Source of the DNA: Ziziphus jujuba
Taxonomy: Eukaryota; Streptophyta; Magnoliopsida; Rosales; Rhamnaceae
DNA length: 64,000 bases
Direction of reading: 5' to 3'
Assembly: GCF_031755915.1 (NCBI RefSeq)
Contig: NC_083384.1
Span: 26,020,001 to 26,084,000, forward strand
The position numbers were made by a program, and so were the translations under genes. This document shows positions 53,189 to 64,000 of this stretch, piece after piece (position 1 is the stretch's first letter; every line of letters starts with the position of its first letter). The notes below the pieces were generated by a model, which did not search any database, was not told the DNA's origin, and saw nothing but the letters and a program-made list of their open reading frames with translations.

Positions 53189-53720
53189 TTTAACAAGACC
53201 CAGATAACTATTCAGGGTTTCCAAGGACTTTCGAGCCAATTTCAACTGCGAAAATTGGACCGTTTGGTTTCAGAGAATCTGCTGAGGGAAGTTTAGGGTT
53301 TTCTTTTTTCTGTTTGGTTTGAGAGAAACGAAGAGAATATATACATGGAACTGTAATATATAACGGAAATAGAAATATAGAGCATTAGAAATTTTATGAG
53401 TAAAAATATAAAAAAAATAAACCCACAATTTGTATTTAATTTCAAAGAGTGATAATAATTTTGTATTTTTAAAAAATTGAAGAGGTTCGTTTGGGTAGGG
53501 GGGTGGAGAAGAAGATCAACGGTGGGGAATAGATCAGACAAGAAATGGGGTCGTAAGGTGGTGGATGGTGCCACGTGTTGGGTCCTACTGGGTGACCCAC
53601 CTCTGGTTCTCAACTGTCCCCAGTTTGGTTGGACCACCGGGTGGGGTGGGGGGACGACAGGTGGTTTCAAAGACTTAAGCAATTGGTTCACACCGCTGTG
53701 TCAGAAAAGTCTGTAAAAAA
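53189..53720 (-). promoter_or_regulatory. TCP gene leader and proximal promoter
   Basis: A G-box CACGTG lies at 53572-53577, about 385 bp before the ATG. Around it are TGGGTCC and GGTGACCCACC words that resemble class I TCP sites, allowing autoregulation. No clear TATA box was chosen. Reading frames here show no protein similarity. Confidence 0.45.
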
Positions 53721-56044
53721 AGGTCCTTTTGAATTTGTGGGCTTAATAAATGAATTTCATTGATTGATACGATTTATATACGGTGGTCCATCCACTATCA
53801 GAAACTTAGAAAAAGGCAAAAATCTCCTACCGCTAAAATTTCTATTCAGATAGCATTGAATATTTAACCGAATGTAAAGTAAAAAGTGGTGTTGGAATTT
53901 TTGGATTTTGATTCTTTTCAGTACATATGACATTACCTTACAGTAACTGTAATTTTGCTGTAGTATAAAACTAAACCACAATTTTTTATATAAGACCATG
54001 CAAAGCTTTCAAGTTGTTTCTTTTATGTTCGATCAAATATTAAAAAAATTAATTAATTAAATTGTCAAATTATAAACCATGTTTATTTAAAAATTTGATT
54101 GATTAATTTTTTTAAAAAAATACTAATTCATTTGCAATTATTATAGAAAAAAAAAACTGATAATAGAGATTATAAAGTTAGTGCATCATGTTTCTTTATA
54201 ATGTTTAGAGGCAATTGTGGTGTAACAAAAACAAAACTAACTGTGTAATGAAAGGTGTTTTATAAACCACTTAATTTTTTTAGAATGAAAATTATTTACG
54301 TTCTCTGAAAACAAAACTCTATTTAATTAAAAAAAAAAACAAGCTGCAACTATTTCATTGAGAACACATACTTAAAAAAAAAAAAAAATTCAAATAATTG
54401 TAATTATTGTTTTTTTGGGTTATTTTTTTAATTTATCTTAATATTATATAATTAGAACTTTATTTAATATATTATGAATCATGTATTATTTAAGGAAATT
54501 AGTTAGTTTCTCTGAAAACAACACTCTATTTAATTAACAAACGAGCTATAACTATTTAATGGAGTACACATATTTAAAAATAAATTATTCTAATAATATT
54601 AATTATTGTTTTTATGTAATTTTTTTTCTTAAGTATCTTAATATTATATAATTAGAATTTTATTTAATATATTATGAATAATGTATCACTTAAGAAAGTT
54701 ACATAAGTAGTACTCGAAAATCAATTTAACTGCAATTATTTTAACATTATATATGCCATTAATACTAAAGAATCAGTTTTATCTTTTTTAACTAATGCAA
54801 TTGTTACTTTAAAAAAAGTAATGTAATTCTTTCAGAAAATTAGATAAAATAGTATTTTGATAAAATATTTTTTTTAGTGAAAATTTATAGTATGCTTTCA
54901 CCAAATGCTATACAGTACAATAAATTACAATCTAGTCGATTTAGTACAATATTCCCTAATTAGTATATTACTACCATGCATGAGCATACCAAAATTGCCT
55001 TGAAGCTAAAATAAAGATGCATTTGAGAATGATTAATCACTTCTCTTAAAAAAGTGATTTATGACTCTTCAGACAATGGAATTTTAATTGAAATTTATAT
55101 GGTACACAATGTCTACTAAGCTGGATAATAACTTATACACATGGCTAACTATATTATGCAATGTGTGCATCAAACATCCATTCATTTTAAGCCAGATCAG
55201 TCTTCTTAATTTGATTTTTAACATTGTTTCACTAGTCTTCTTTTTTTTTTTTTTTTGTTCGATCTCCCTTCTTCCCACTATACTCTTCCCCATCCTCTGC
55301 AATAATAAAATAAGAAGCTCCCAGGTTATAAAAGCTCACGATTGTAACACAAACAAATGAATTTCTAATTGAGATTATAAACATAAGTAATGTTTAAAAA
55401 GTTTATAAAAAAGAAAAACGAGTAAAAGGAACCCCCACAATTTTGCTTCTTATTACAACCAATCTGACTTTTAATGTATAGATCTAAAACAGACAGAAAA
55501 GAACAAATTTCTGTTTTTCTTTTTTCCTTTTTTTTTTTTTTTTCCAAACAATTTCCAAGCAACCAACAAACCCATATATGTAGAAGAAAAAAAAAATCAA
55601 TCAAAGTATTGAAGAGGAAGAAATAAATCAGAGGTAGAGGTAGCATTCTGGAGATCAAAAGGGTCATTGCGTTATTGGGTATCCGAACCATGGCATTAAC
55701 GTCGCTATTCCTCAAAGCCAAAATCTTTATTTTTTTCAGTATACTGTTTTACTTTCAAGAGATCCAAAAACCCAAATAGGGCTTTAGGTGCTGGCTGTGT
55801 GTTCTGTTTTTTATTTTTAAATAGAGAAATCAAAAACATTTTTCTTATTATTTTGGAAAAATAAAGAATGTTAGGCAATTCAGGATAGTTCATTAGGGTA
55901 CTTTTAGATGCTCAACTCATTGGGACAATCTTAGATATTTGGTTCATTCAAGCGGTTCCATATATTAAAACCCATTCAGATAGTTTCAGATCTTGATCCA
56001 TTTTGGCAATCCTTAAACATAGGGGTCTATTTGGATCTTATGAG
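53721..56044. other. AT-rich intergenic DNA
   Basis: An internal near-duplicate occurs at about 54290-54490 and 54500-54700 (both have 'ttctctgaaaacaa.actctatttaatt' and 'cttaatattatataattagaa'), pointing to an old ~210-bp tandem duplication. The open frame at 55365-55721 (-) shows no recognisable domain and is not called. No gene is seen. Confidence 0.5.
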
Positions 56045-56826
56045 TAGTAGGGATGGTAATTTAGGTCATGACAATGCAATACGATTCAAAAACGATACAA
56101 AATAAAATAATCAGATCAATTCGTTTAAAACGATTATTAATCGTATCATTTTTGGATTGACCCGTTTAACTTAAAATTGATCCATTATCACCTATTTATT
56201 AAACGTATCAGTTTCGACTCGACACGACTATATACATATTACAACCCATTTAAATTTAATTTTAAATTATAATTTTATCTATAATATAATATTTAATAAG
56301 TAAAAGATATTATAAATTAAAAAACTTTATAAAAGTAATTTTCTATTATTAATTTTTTAAAGATAAAAAAAAATCTTTAATAAACAAAATAAAACATGAA
56401 AAAAAAAATTCAGATCACTAAAACTCTTCCCCACCACACAATTAAAGCCCTAATTGTCATCTTAATTTTTTAATGCTTAAATTATTTTTATATTGTCTTT
56501 TAATTATTATTTTTAAATCATTTTCAAATAAGAAGTTTGATTTTCAAGTTAGTATAATAGATATATTAATAAACAAGTTAATTTTCAATAAATAGGTTAA
56601 TTTTGTGTTAATAGGTAAATTTTTGAGTTAACATATCAATATGATCCATTAAAGTAATCGTGTTAATGAAGACGTGTCATATTAACCTGTTTATAAACAG
56701 GTCGAATTAGCATTTTAGATACATAACACGATTAATAAAAGGATTTGGTTCAGATTGAGCATTTTTGACACGATTATTAAACAGGTCAATACGAATCCGA
56801 CACGTGAACACGAATTGCCATCTTTA
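56045..56826. mobile_element. hAT-like non-autonomous element
   Basis: The 782-bp insert has inverted ends (TAGTAGGGATGGTAATT at the left; TAAAGATGGCAATTCG read inward from the right). It is flanked by 8-bp near-duplicates, CTTATGAG (56037-56044) and CTTCTGAG (56827-56834), 7 of 8 identical, the length made by hAT elements. The inside is AT-rich with phrases such as 'cgtgttaatgaagacgtgtc' and 'gattattaaacaggtc' and encodes nothing. Confidence 0.7.
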
Positions 56827-58717
56827 CTTCTGAGCTTCGAACCCATATGGATGGTTTTGGGCCACAACTCTATTCAAGCGATCTTGAGCCTCGATCTCAT
56901 TGGATATTACCAAATTGGTGGTTCGAATGAATTTTTAATATGTTAAAATTGTTTCCAAATCAAGAAAAATAACAAAATATTATTTCCTAATTTGTTATTT
57001 TTTCATTATTTTTGTTTTCAAAAACTATTCTCAAAAAACAACAGTCAAACACTTTGTAAAAATTTTAGATAATAGAAAGCTGTTTTTAAAACAACTGCCC
57101 TTAGTTTCTAATTCTTGTTCCGTGAGGTTTTTATTATCTTGCAAAGGAGGAGGTAGAAGATGTGTAAGCAAAGAAAAGAAATGGTATTAAAACTTGAAAA
57201 TGACATTTAATTGGTGCGCGTATGTCATTATGCAATTGGTCCTGTGTATAAAATCATTTCCAACTTGTACACATTGCACCTAAGAATTTCTCATACTAAC
57301 CAAATATATATATTTTGTAGCCAATCTCTTTGCAGAGAAAGAAAGTGGTTTTTACATAAATTACCTATAATCGGAATTATGCCCACAATAGTATGGGTTT
57401 GCAAGCCCATTCGTGTTTAGTATAATGGCCTAAAAATATTTCATACATTTTTAATTTCACCAATTAGATACTTACCGAAATGTATACATACATATATATA
57501 TATATATATATCATATATTTTAATTTTATTTACAACATTATTAATACTTTTATATATACTGGGTGAAAGAATTCAATTTGATATCTATATGTGTGAGCAA
57601 ATAATGATTTTGCTACCGCTGAAAGGGACTTGTTTGGGCAATCTACGATGAAGTTAGGTGTGGAGAGAGAACTATTTCTACTTTTGTTTCTTCGGGCCCC
57701 TAAATTTTTCCCATCTCCCTCTTTCTTAGAATTCGTGGCCTCTCTCACCCAATGCTGTGTAAGCGTTGGTCTTAATCATAATCTGAACACGTGAAACTTC
57801 CCTTATCCATTTCAATCAAAACCTAAATTGACCCAAGTTTATGTTCATTATTGGTAGGTTTAATGGCAAATTTTGTTCTTCAGCAGCGTTCCCAAAATTG
57901 CCATTGTTCGGAAACATTTGAACATTAAATATAATTATCAGAACAATCAGGACAATCCAATGACAATAACTACAGAATTTCCAAATCTTAGATTAGACTG
58001 GATTTGGAGCTAAAAATATCCAACTTAGTGGAAGGAACTTGACAAGTCATTTAGATGAGCTCCTAGGGTGTAGTCTTTTTAGATACAGCTTGGGCTGAAA
58101 TTTATATGGATCAGCCGAAAGAATTAGGCAGTCGAAAGAATTAGGCTGGGTTTTTTCCAATAAAGATAGGCTTCCTAAGCAGCCTCCTAATCATAGACGT
58201 CGTTTTAAAATTAGGCTGCCAACGTTTATCTCATGCCGTCGAAATCATATACAAGACATAGAAATGCCATTAGTTTATCGACAAAAAGAAAAGTGAAAAA
58301 AAAAAAAAAAAAAGGATATAGAAATGCCACAACAGCATCATATAAGCAAGAGAATTAAACATTCCACTGAACAGAATCAATTCCTCTACCAAGTTATAGA
58401 GTACTTTACAATAGTCTGATAAAACCAGGCAACAAACACTTAACTCAGTTGAGGAAGGCAAATTTCGAGGACTTGAACAGTACTATTTTTCATGATGAGA
58501 CAATTCTCTTTTATGGTTAAAGGAAGAGGTAGATTATTTTGAACTTCATTAAAAATTATAAAAAAAAAAAAATTATAACATGACAATACTTCCTGCTAAA
58601 ACCAATTATTTGCTTTCAGCATACAAATCTAGAGGAAGCAAGGGGGGTATTCTGCTTGCTACGGGCATCTAAAAAACACAAATGAGACTTTCATTATATA
58701 TTGTGATGTGTCCAATA
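56827..58717. other. intergenic DNA 3' of HMGS
   Basis: The HMGS 3' UTR must lie in its right part (about 58500-58717). A TA microsatellite is at 57488-57510. No gene is recognised in the rest. Confidence 0.5.
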
Positions 58718-61700
58718 TTAGTGACCATTGGCAACCACGCCATTCTCACAGTGTGAGGCGTTCTCCCCTTCCTTCTTGTCATAGAATCTTCGGTACTTGG
58801 TGTCAACTTCAGTGAGGTAGTATGTGCCTGGGGAAAGCAAGCTGATGTCTTTGCTAGTCACAAAGTCATTGGCTCCATAACGATGCTCCATCAACTTCAT
58901 AGTTTCGACAAATTTCTCTGGTGTGAACTGCAAGAGAACCACATCCATTATAGTGTATTCAATAACAGGACACCTATGGAACTTAAATTCATTAAACATG
59001 TGATATTTTCTCCTTCCTATAGAATAGGAAAGGGTTTTAATTTTATTTACGCTTTTCTGAATTACGCTTTTATAGGCAGAAAACACATTCACTTCTCTCA
59101 ATAAGGTAGACCAGGAAGGGGAAGCATTATCGTCAAAACCTTCTTACGAATATTCCACATGGGCCTAGTGTCCATTAGTTATTATCCTGACCTGAAACTT
59201 ACGTATAACCTCCTGAATCCAAGCAGACAAAAAACTTCAGGGAACTTATCCTAACCTTAAACTTAGGTATAACCTCCTGAATCCAAGCAGACAAAAAACT
59301 TAAGGGAACAAGGGTAATGGATTCCCCATGTTGCTGAAGATCTTTAAGTAGCAAATTACCACAGGAATTTGCATGCCTATGCGTGTTTTTTCATTTAGAG
59401 AACTTTCCAGACACTCAAATAAAGTGGAGGAGACATGTTCTTGTCTGTGCAGGGACATTCAACGGTACGTATTCCAATTATTATGACAAGAAATTACAGT
59501 TTACGGAGACAGTAGAAAAGTACCTCATGTCTTGACTTCAACTTCTTATCAACATCCAAGACAGTTGCAATGTTATCCAAGCTAAAGGGATGTTGACCCT
59601 CACTGAAACGCAATGAGAACATTGTAGCAGTTAAGCCACTTCCATATGAGAACATCACCACCCGGTTTCCAGCCTGCAAGTTTCAAGGACAATTAAATTT
59701 TGAGAAAGATATATCTCCATATTGAAGACTGATGTTAACATATGAGGTGGATAGAATCTCTTACCAGTGTGCTATGCTTGTTGTGGATGACAGATGCAAA
59801 CGCTGCATAAAGAGATGCAGTGTACATGTTTCCAACTTGTTTTGGTAACAAAGTTGTTGGTTGCACCTTTGCATCATATAGAGGCTTAGCAATTTGCTGG
59901 GATAACTGTAAATCAATTGTGTAAGAAAATAACCATCAGCAAGGAGTTAAGCCCTTATCAAAAATCTAGAGTTGTCTATAAGGATTATCATAATTAAAGC
60001 AACCCCCCAACTCCCCTTCTCTTTCTTATGAAGAAAAGATAAAAAGAAAAAATTCAGATAAGAAAAGAAATTAAAATATTGTTGATAATAATGCTGATAC
60101 GGGTTTTTAATAGACCTTCTCAAGATCTCTGTTTGAATAGCTCTCATCACCAGAAAGGGTCGAAAATGCTCCTAGCTTTTCTTTAGCAGCCTCATCAATG
60201 GAGCTGCAAATCAAAGGAAAAAAGATCAATCAACAAGAATATGTAACTTGAGAAAAAAGAGAAAAAAAAAAAAAAAAAAGGAAGAAGAGCTTGGATTTTT
60301 AGCGGCATAAAGGAAGATAATAACCTGGCATTTCTCAAGGCATCATTGAATATCAAACGAGCAAAGCTTTTCTGTACAAGCTGCAGCAGATAAAAGAAAA
60401 AAGAATAAAAAACAAAGCAAAGAGACCACTACTTTAAGCATTTAAGGATTAAGAGGTAGCTATTTAATGTAAATGATAAGAACTATATCATCTACCTTGT
60501 TATATGGAGAATGGAATACAAAATAGTCAGCATCAGAAACGGAAAACTGTTTTCCCTCCAATTTCTCATATCTGCAAAAGGCAAGATGGTAAGAGATTTA
60601 TAATAATAAAACCACAGCAGATATTGGTCATCTGATGTCTGTAGCAAGAAAGTAGAAAATGATTTTAGATTTCCTATATCTTACTTCTTGCAGAATTGTT
60701 TGTAGCAAGAATCAAGGGCCAAAAGATAACATGTTTGAGAAAGTTTTCCATCAACAACCTACAAAAATATATAGAGATGGAATTACTATAACTGGCAATT
60801 CAAGCAACAGAAAGTGGATAAGAAGGCCTAAGAAATAGAAATCGTAATCAGATGTAAATAATCACTTGGTTTAGGACCAAAACAATACTTGAAAGAGACT
60901 AAAATAAGAATATTGAAATGAAAATTAATATTGGCAAGATACAGATCTAATACTCAAAAATATAACTAAGATGGAGTTTCGAAGTAGTACCGGATATTCA
61001 CTGGCAAGGTTGGGCTTGTAAAAATCATAGGCATGAGCCATATGACTTCCCCTAAATTTGCTTTCAAAAGCAATGGGAGCATCAGGACCTATAAGCAAGG
61101 CAACGGCAGCAGCACCCCCTGTCGGCCGGGCTGGTCCCTCTGCATAAACCTGGTAGAAATGACCTCCAATAAGAAAACAGAAAAGGAAAGGTTGTCTAAT
61201 TTGTAGTAAAACCAATACGTGTATAATATGTATATAACAATGAACCCTCAAGGATCTGACAGTCACTGGACTTAGTAGAAGGAAAATTCATATATTCAAA
61301 GAAAATGACTGTACCGCGCTGTCAGTGCAGACAACAAGTCCATAGCGTCCATCCCATGAATTACTCTCCACCCAGTTGACACAGTTGAATAAAGCTGCTG
61401 TTCCACCATAGCATGCATTAGTCGAATCTACACCCTCAATGTCAGTATTTCCGGCTTTCTGCGTGTTTAACATGAGAAAGGTGAAATCAGTGAATCCATG
61501 TACATACGCATGAACTAGGCAGTGAAGGACAAAACAAATAGTAATATAAGGAGAAAATTGTAGGTCAGTAAAGGTGAGCCAAAGATACAAGAAATCTTTG
61601 AGCTTATGATTGCAAAGAAAATAAATAAGAATCATGATTTTGGAACTTGAACCAAGTGCCAAAAACTTAAGCTGAATATATGCTACTTTAACCATCAATT

Positions 61701-63687
61701 AACTAGCAGTCTAGCAATATTTGATAAATACAAAATGGCTTCTACAAGTATATGTAAGTCTCATAGGATTAGCAAAGAATACACTTGAACGATGTCTAAT
61801 TCACGCATTTCCACCTCAACCGATATTAGAATCCTCAGACATATTTTTTTTTAATGAACTCCTAATACACCATCCTATGACCAAGCAAATATAAGAAAAG
61901 TGCACTTTTAAAAATAATTTGGAATAATACCTCAAATATTTGCATCAGGAAAGTCTTAATTGATTTGCTCTTGTCTATCACAGTCTCACTGCCTACTTCC
62001 AGCCGGCCAATTTGTTTTGGATCAATCCCATATTTTTCAAGAAGAGAAGTGACTGCTGTCAAACTGAAAACCCAAAACAGAAAATGAATATAAGTCTCAC
62101 ATAAGATGCTACAGCAAATAAATTATAGTCTCCCACATACACGACAGAATGGATCCGTCACTAGAAGAATATAACAAATTTAATTATTAAGTTCTCTATA
62201 ATGTTGACAACTCAACTAAGATAAAGTAACACTGAGAATGAAATTCCATCCAACAATTAGCTTTGCCATATGAAATACGGAAAGGATCTAATTCTTCTCA
62301 TTAAAGATTTATTTTGGAGGTTCAATATTCCTATAGAAATATCACCATTTTTGCTGTGGTTGTACGAGGAGTTATATGGAATGCTGAAAATATCAAAACA
62401 TTGAGAACTAATTCCAAAAATCACAATTTACAACCTCATGGAGATGACATCTTCCACGTCTGTACAAAATGCCAAGCAATCTTGTCCAAGTCCTATGGTG
62501 TATTTCCCCTTACTCACACCATCATGAGCCTCCAGAGCTTCCTGTTTCACATCAATCAAACAAAAAACACATTCAACAATGATATCCAAATATATAATAC
62601 TTCAGCTTAAAAGAACATATACATGCAAAACACAAGCAAGCTCACATACACACCCACATATGCAGAGAGACTGAAAAACAAGACAGCTTCTTAGAAAAGT
62701 TCTTCTAATTCGAAAGCTTAATTTTCTTTTGGGTTCTTTTTATTTTTTTATCTTTTATTTATTTATTTATTTTTTTAAGTCAGTGCATGAACAGATCCAA
62801 TTCAACCATCAATAAAAATATTCAGATGGACAAAAATTACAAGCCAACATATTCCAATCTCCACCTTGAAGGACAGTTGATTTAATCTCAAATTATAAAA
62901 TCATTACCATCCAATTAACCATTCAATTAGTATTAATTTGCGAAAAAAAGTACGATTTTGAGCATTTTAAGTAGGCATAGCAGAGGACCAGTAGATACAA
63001 GGAGAGCTCATTGATTACTTTTAAAAAGACTCATAATAGCCTTCCTACCCTATAAGGACAGTCATACCTAAGACCTACGTCACACAAATATCCTTCATCT
63101 TTCTGATATATTATTAAGCACACCAAACAGATAAAAATAAACTTGAAAATTCACTATCAATTTTAGATCTGAAAAATGATAATAACAATAATGAATTAAA
63201 AAAAAAATAACAAAAAGCAATAATAATAGATACGCGAAAACGACTACAAACACTTGAAGTTGAAGCTGACAAGATTCGAGCTTAGAATCGGAATCAAAAT
63301 GTTGATCTTCAAATTTTCAATCACTTTGATTACTTCAACAGAAAGAAAACTTCAACAGAAAGAAAACTAAAAAAAACAAAAAAAGAAAAGAAAAGAAAAT
63401 CCTTCGCTAAACCAAGCCTGATACAACTAATCGAATTAGTTTAGTTCTTCTTTAATCTCTTTTTTTTTTTTTTTAAAATTTCAAATGATCAAAATGCTAT
63501 TCAGATTACAATTTCTTCATCTTCTTTCTTTTTCCATTTCCAACTTTTCAGAGTGATTAAACATTAAAAATAGAAAGGAAAAAAGATATATAAAATAAAA
63601 TTAAAAAAAATTAGGGATCATCACCTGCTGAACACAAGTAGGAGGGAAATAGATTTCAACAGCGAGGATTCCAACATTCTTAGCCAT
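58718..63687 (-). CDS. HMGS: hydroxymethylglutaryl-CoA synthase, 12 exons
   Basis: It condenses acetyl-CoA with acetoacetyl-CoA to HMG-CoA in the cytosolic mevalonate pathway, feeding sterols and sesquiterpenes. Exons: 63687-63625, 62541-62435, 62063-61931, 61458-61315, 61149-60991, 60758-60685, 60571-60496, 60380-60325, 60203-60116, 59905-59765, 59673-59524, 58927-58718. Every intron is GT-AG and the frame is continuous, giving 466 aa, normal for plants. Catalytic and binding residues fall at the numbers known from Brassica HMGS1: Glu79 (LEVGSE), Cys117 (STNACYGG, the acyl nucleophile), His188, His247 (FHSPYNK), Asn326 (KQVGNMYT) and Ser359 (FSYGSGLT). The start [21 protein letters not shown] is the usual one. 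There is no targeting peptide. The C-terminal tail after [10 protein letters not shown] is variable in the family. Confidence 0.97.
59182..59309. repeat. 64-bp tandem repeat in an HMGS intron
   Basis: Units 59182-59245 and 59246-59309 (each starting ttatcct and containing tataacctcctgaatccaag) differ at few positions. They lie in the last intron of HMGS and do not touch exons. Confidence 0.85.
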
Positions 63688-64000
63688 TTTTCTCTCGATG
63701 CGAACAACAAAAAATCCTCAAAGAGAAACAACTCGAACCAAAAAAAAAAAAACAAAAAGAGAAATGCTATTCGCTGTTGTTCGCTTTCTCAGAAACTCTT
63801 CGTTGCGCAATTCGGAGCAACAAGAAGCTGGCTGGAGAGACAGAAAGAGAGAGGTGTTCAGATATTCAACATGCTGGATGGGGGTGGGTATAGCGGGTAT
63901 ATATAGAGGAAGGATTTTAAGAGAGAGAAAGAAAGCCGAGTCCACTATTGTCTCCTCCAAACGCAGACCTTGGTGAGCCTTTTTTTTTTTTTTTTTGGGG
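63688..64000 (-). promoter_or_regulatory. HMGS leader and core promoter
   Basis: On the minus strand a TATA box, CTATATATA, lies at 63906-63898, about 210 bp before the ATG. This implies a transcription start near 63870 and a CT-rich leader of roughly 180 nt. The window ends inside the promoter. The frames open here on both strands show no known domain. Confidence 0.6.

Noticed and set aside
53189..53245. A 19-residue N-terminal extension of the TCP protein
   Set aside because: The extended frame begins with TTG, not ATG. The first ATG in frame is at 53188.
52214..53296. Plus-strand open frames up to 123 aa over the TCP gene
   Set aside because: They arise from the high-GC TCP coding sequence read backwards; Gly/Ser-rich composition mirrors the TCP codons.
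55365..55721. 118-aa minus-strand open frame
   Set aside because: Low-complexity Phe/Lys-rich text from T- and A-runs, with no recognisable domain or signal of selection.

Overview
This window is nuclear DNA from a flowering plant, most likely a eudicot. It has long AT-rich intergenic stretches, genes with many GT-AG introns, plant-specific families (C2-type phospholipase D, class I TCP factor, cucumisin-like subtilase, NRS/ER rhamnose synthase) and nested plant transposons. The species cannot be named from what is visible. There is no operon structure.

Layout. 302-5751 (+): an intact ten-exon phospholipase D of the beta/gamma class (843 aa). 5.75-16.9 kb: AT-rich intergenic DNA with repeat relics. 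17.0-18.5 kb (+): an intact two-exon UER1 (NRS/ER, UDP-L-rhamnose synthesis, 300 aa). From inside UER1 intron 1 (18017) to about 27109, a block was duplicated in direct tandem, giving a second copy at 27110-33070. Each block carries the 3' part of UER1 (+) and a subtilase gene (-). In the first block UER1 is whole but the subtilase is a pseudogene, and it later received a 2.7-kb solo LTR and a 355-bp TRIM, both with perfect 5-bp target duplications. In the second block UER1 is a headless fragment while the subtilase is intact (ten exons, 766 aa, complete Asp/His/Asn/Ser set).

34.6-46.5 kb is a three-level transposon nest: a foldback element with ~240-bp inverted arms, split at a TAA by a PIF/Harbinger-like element (DDE transposase and Myb/SANT-like pseudogenes). 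The Harbinger element is itself split by a 6.09-kb CACTA element with a 3-bp AGT duplication. Removing the CACTA element and one AGT rejoins the Myb-like reading frame exactly. The CACTA element is dominated by arrays of GC-rich palindromes in an AT-rich background. 46.5-51.9 kb is mostly AT-rich. 51932-53188 (-): an intronless TCP9/TCP19-like factor. 53.2-58.7 kb: intergenic, with one hAT-like 0.78-kb element. 58718-63687 (-): an intact 12-exon HMG-CoA synthase (466 aa) with every catalytic residue in place.

The five intact host genes (membrane lipid signalling, cell-wall sugar nucleotide synthesis, secreted proteolysis, growth transcription, mevalonate pathway) are ordinary neighbours and I see no shared pathway. 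The instructive parts are the tandem duplication with reciprocal loss and the nested transposons. I saw nothing that amounts to a wholly new biological system.
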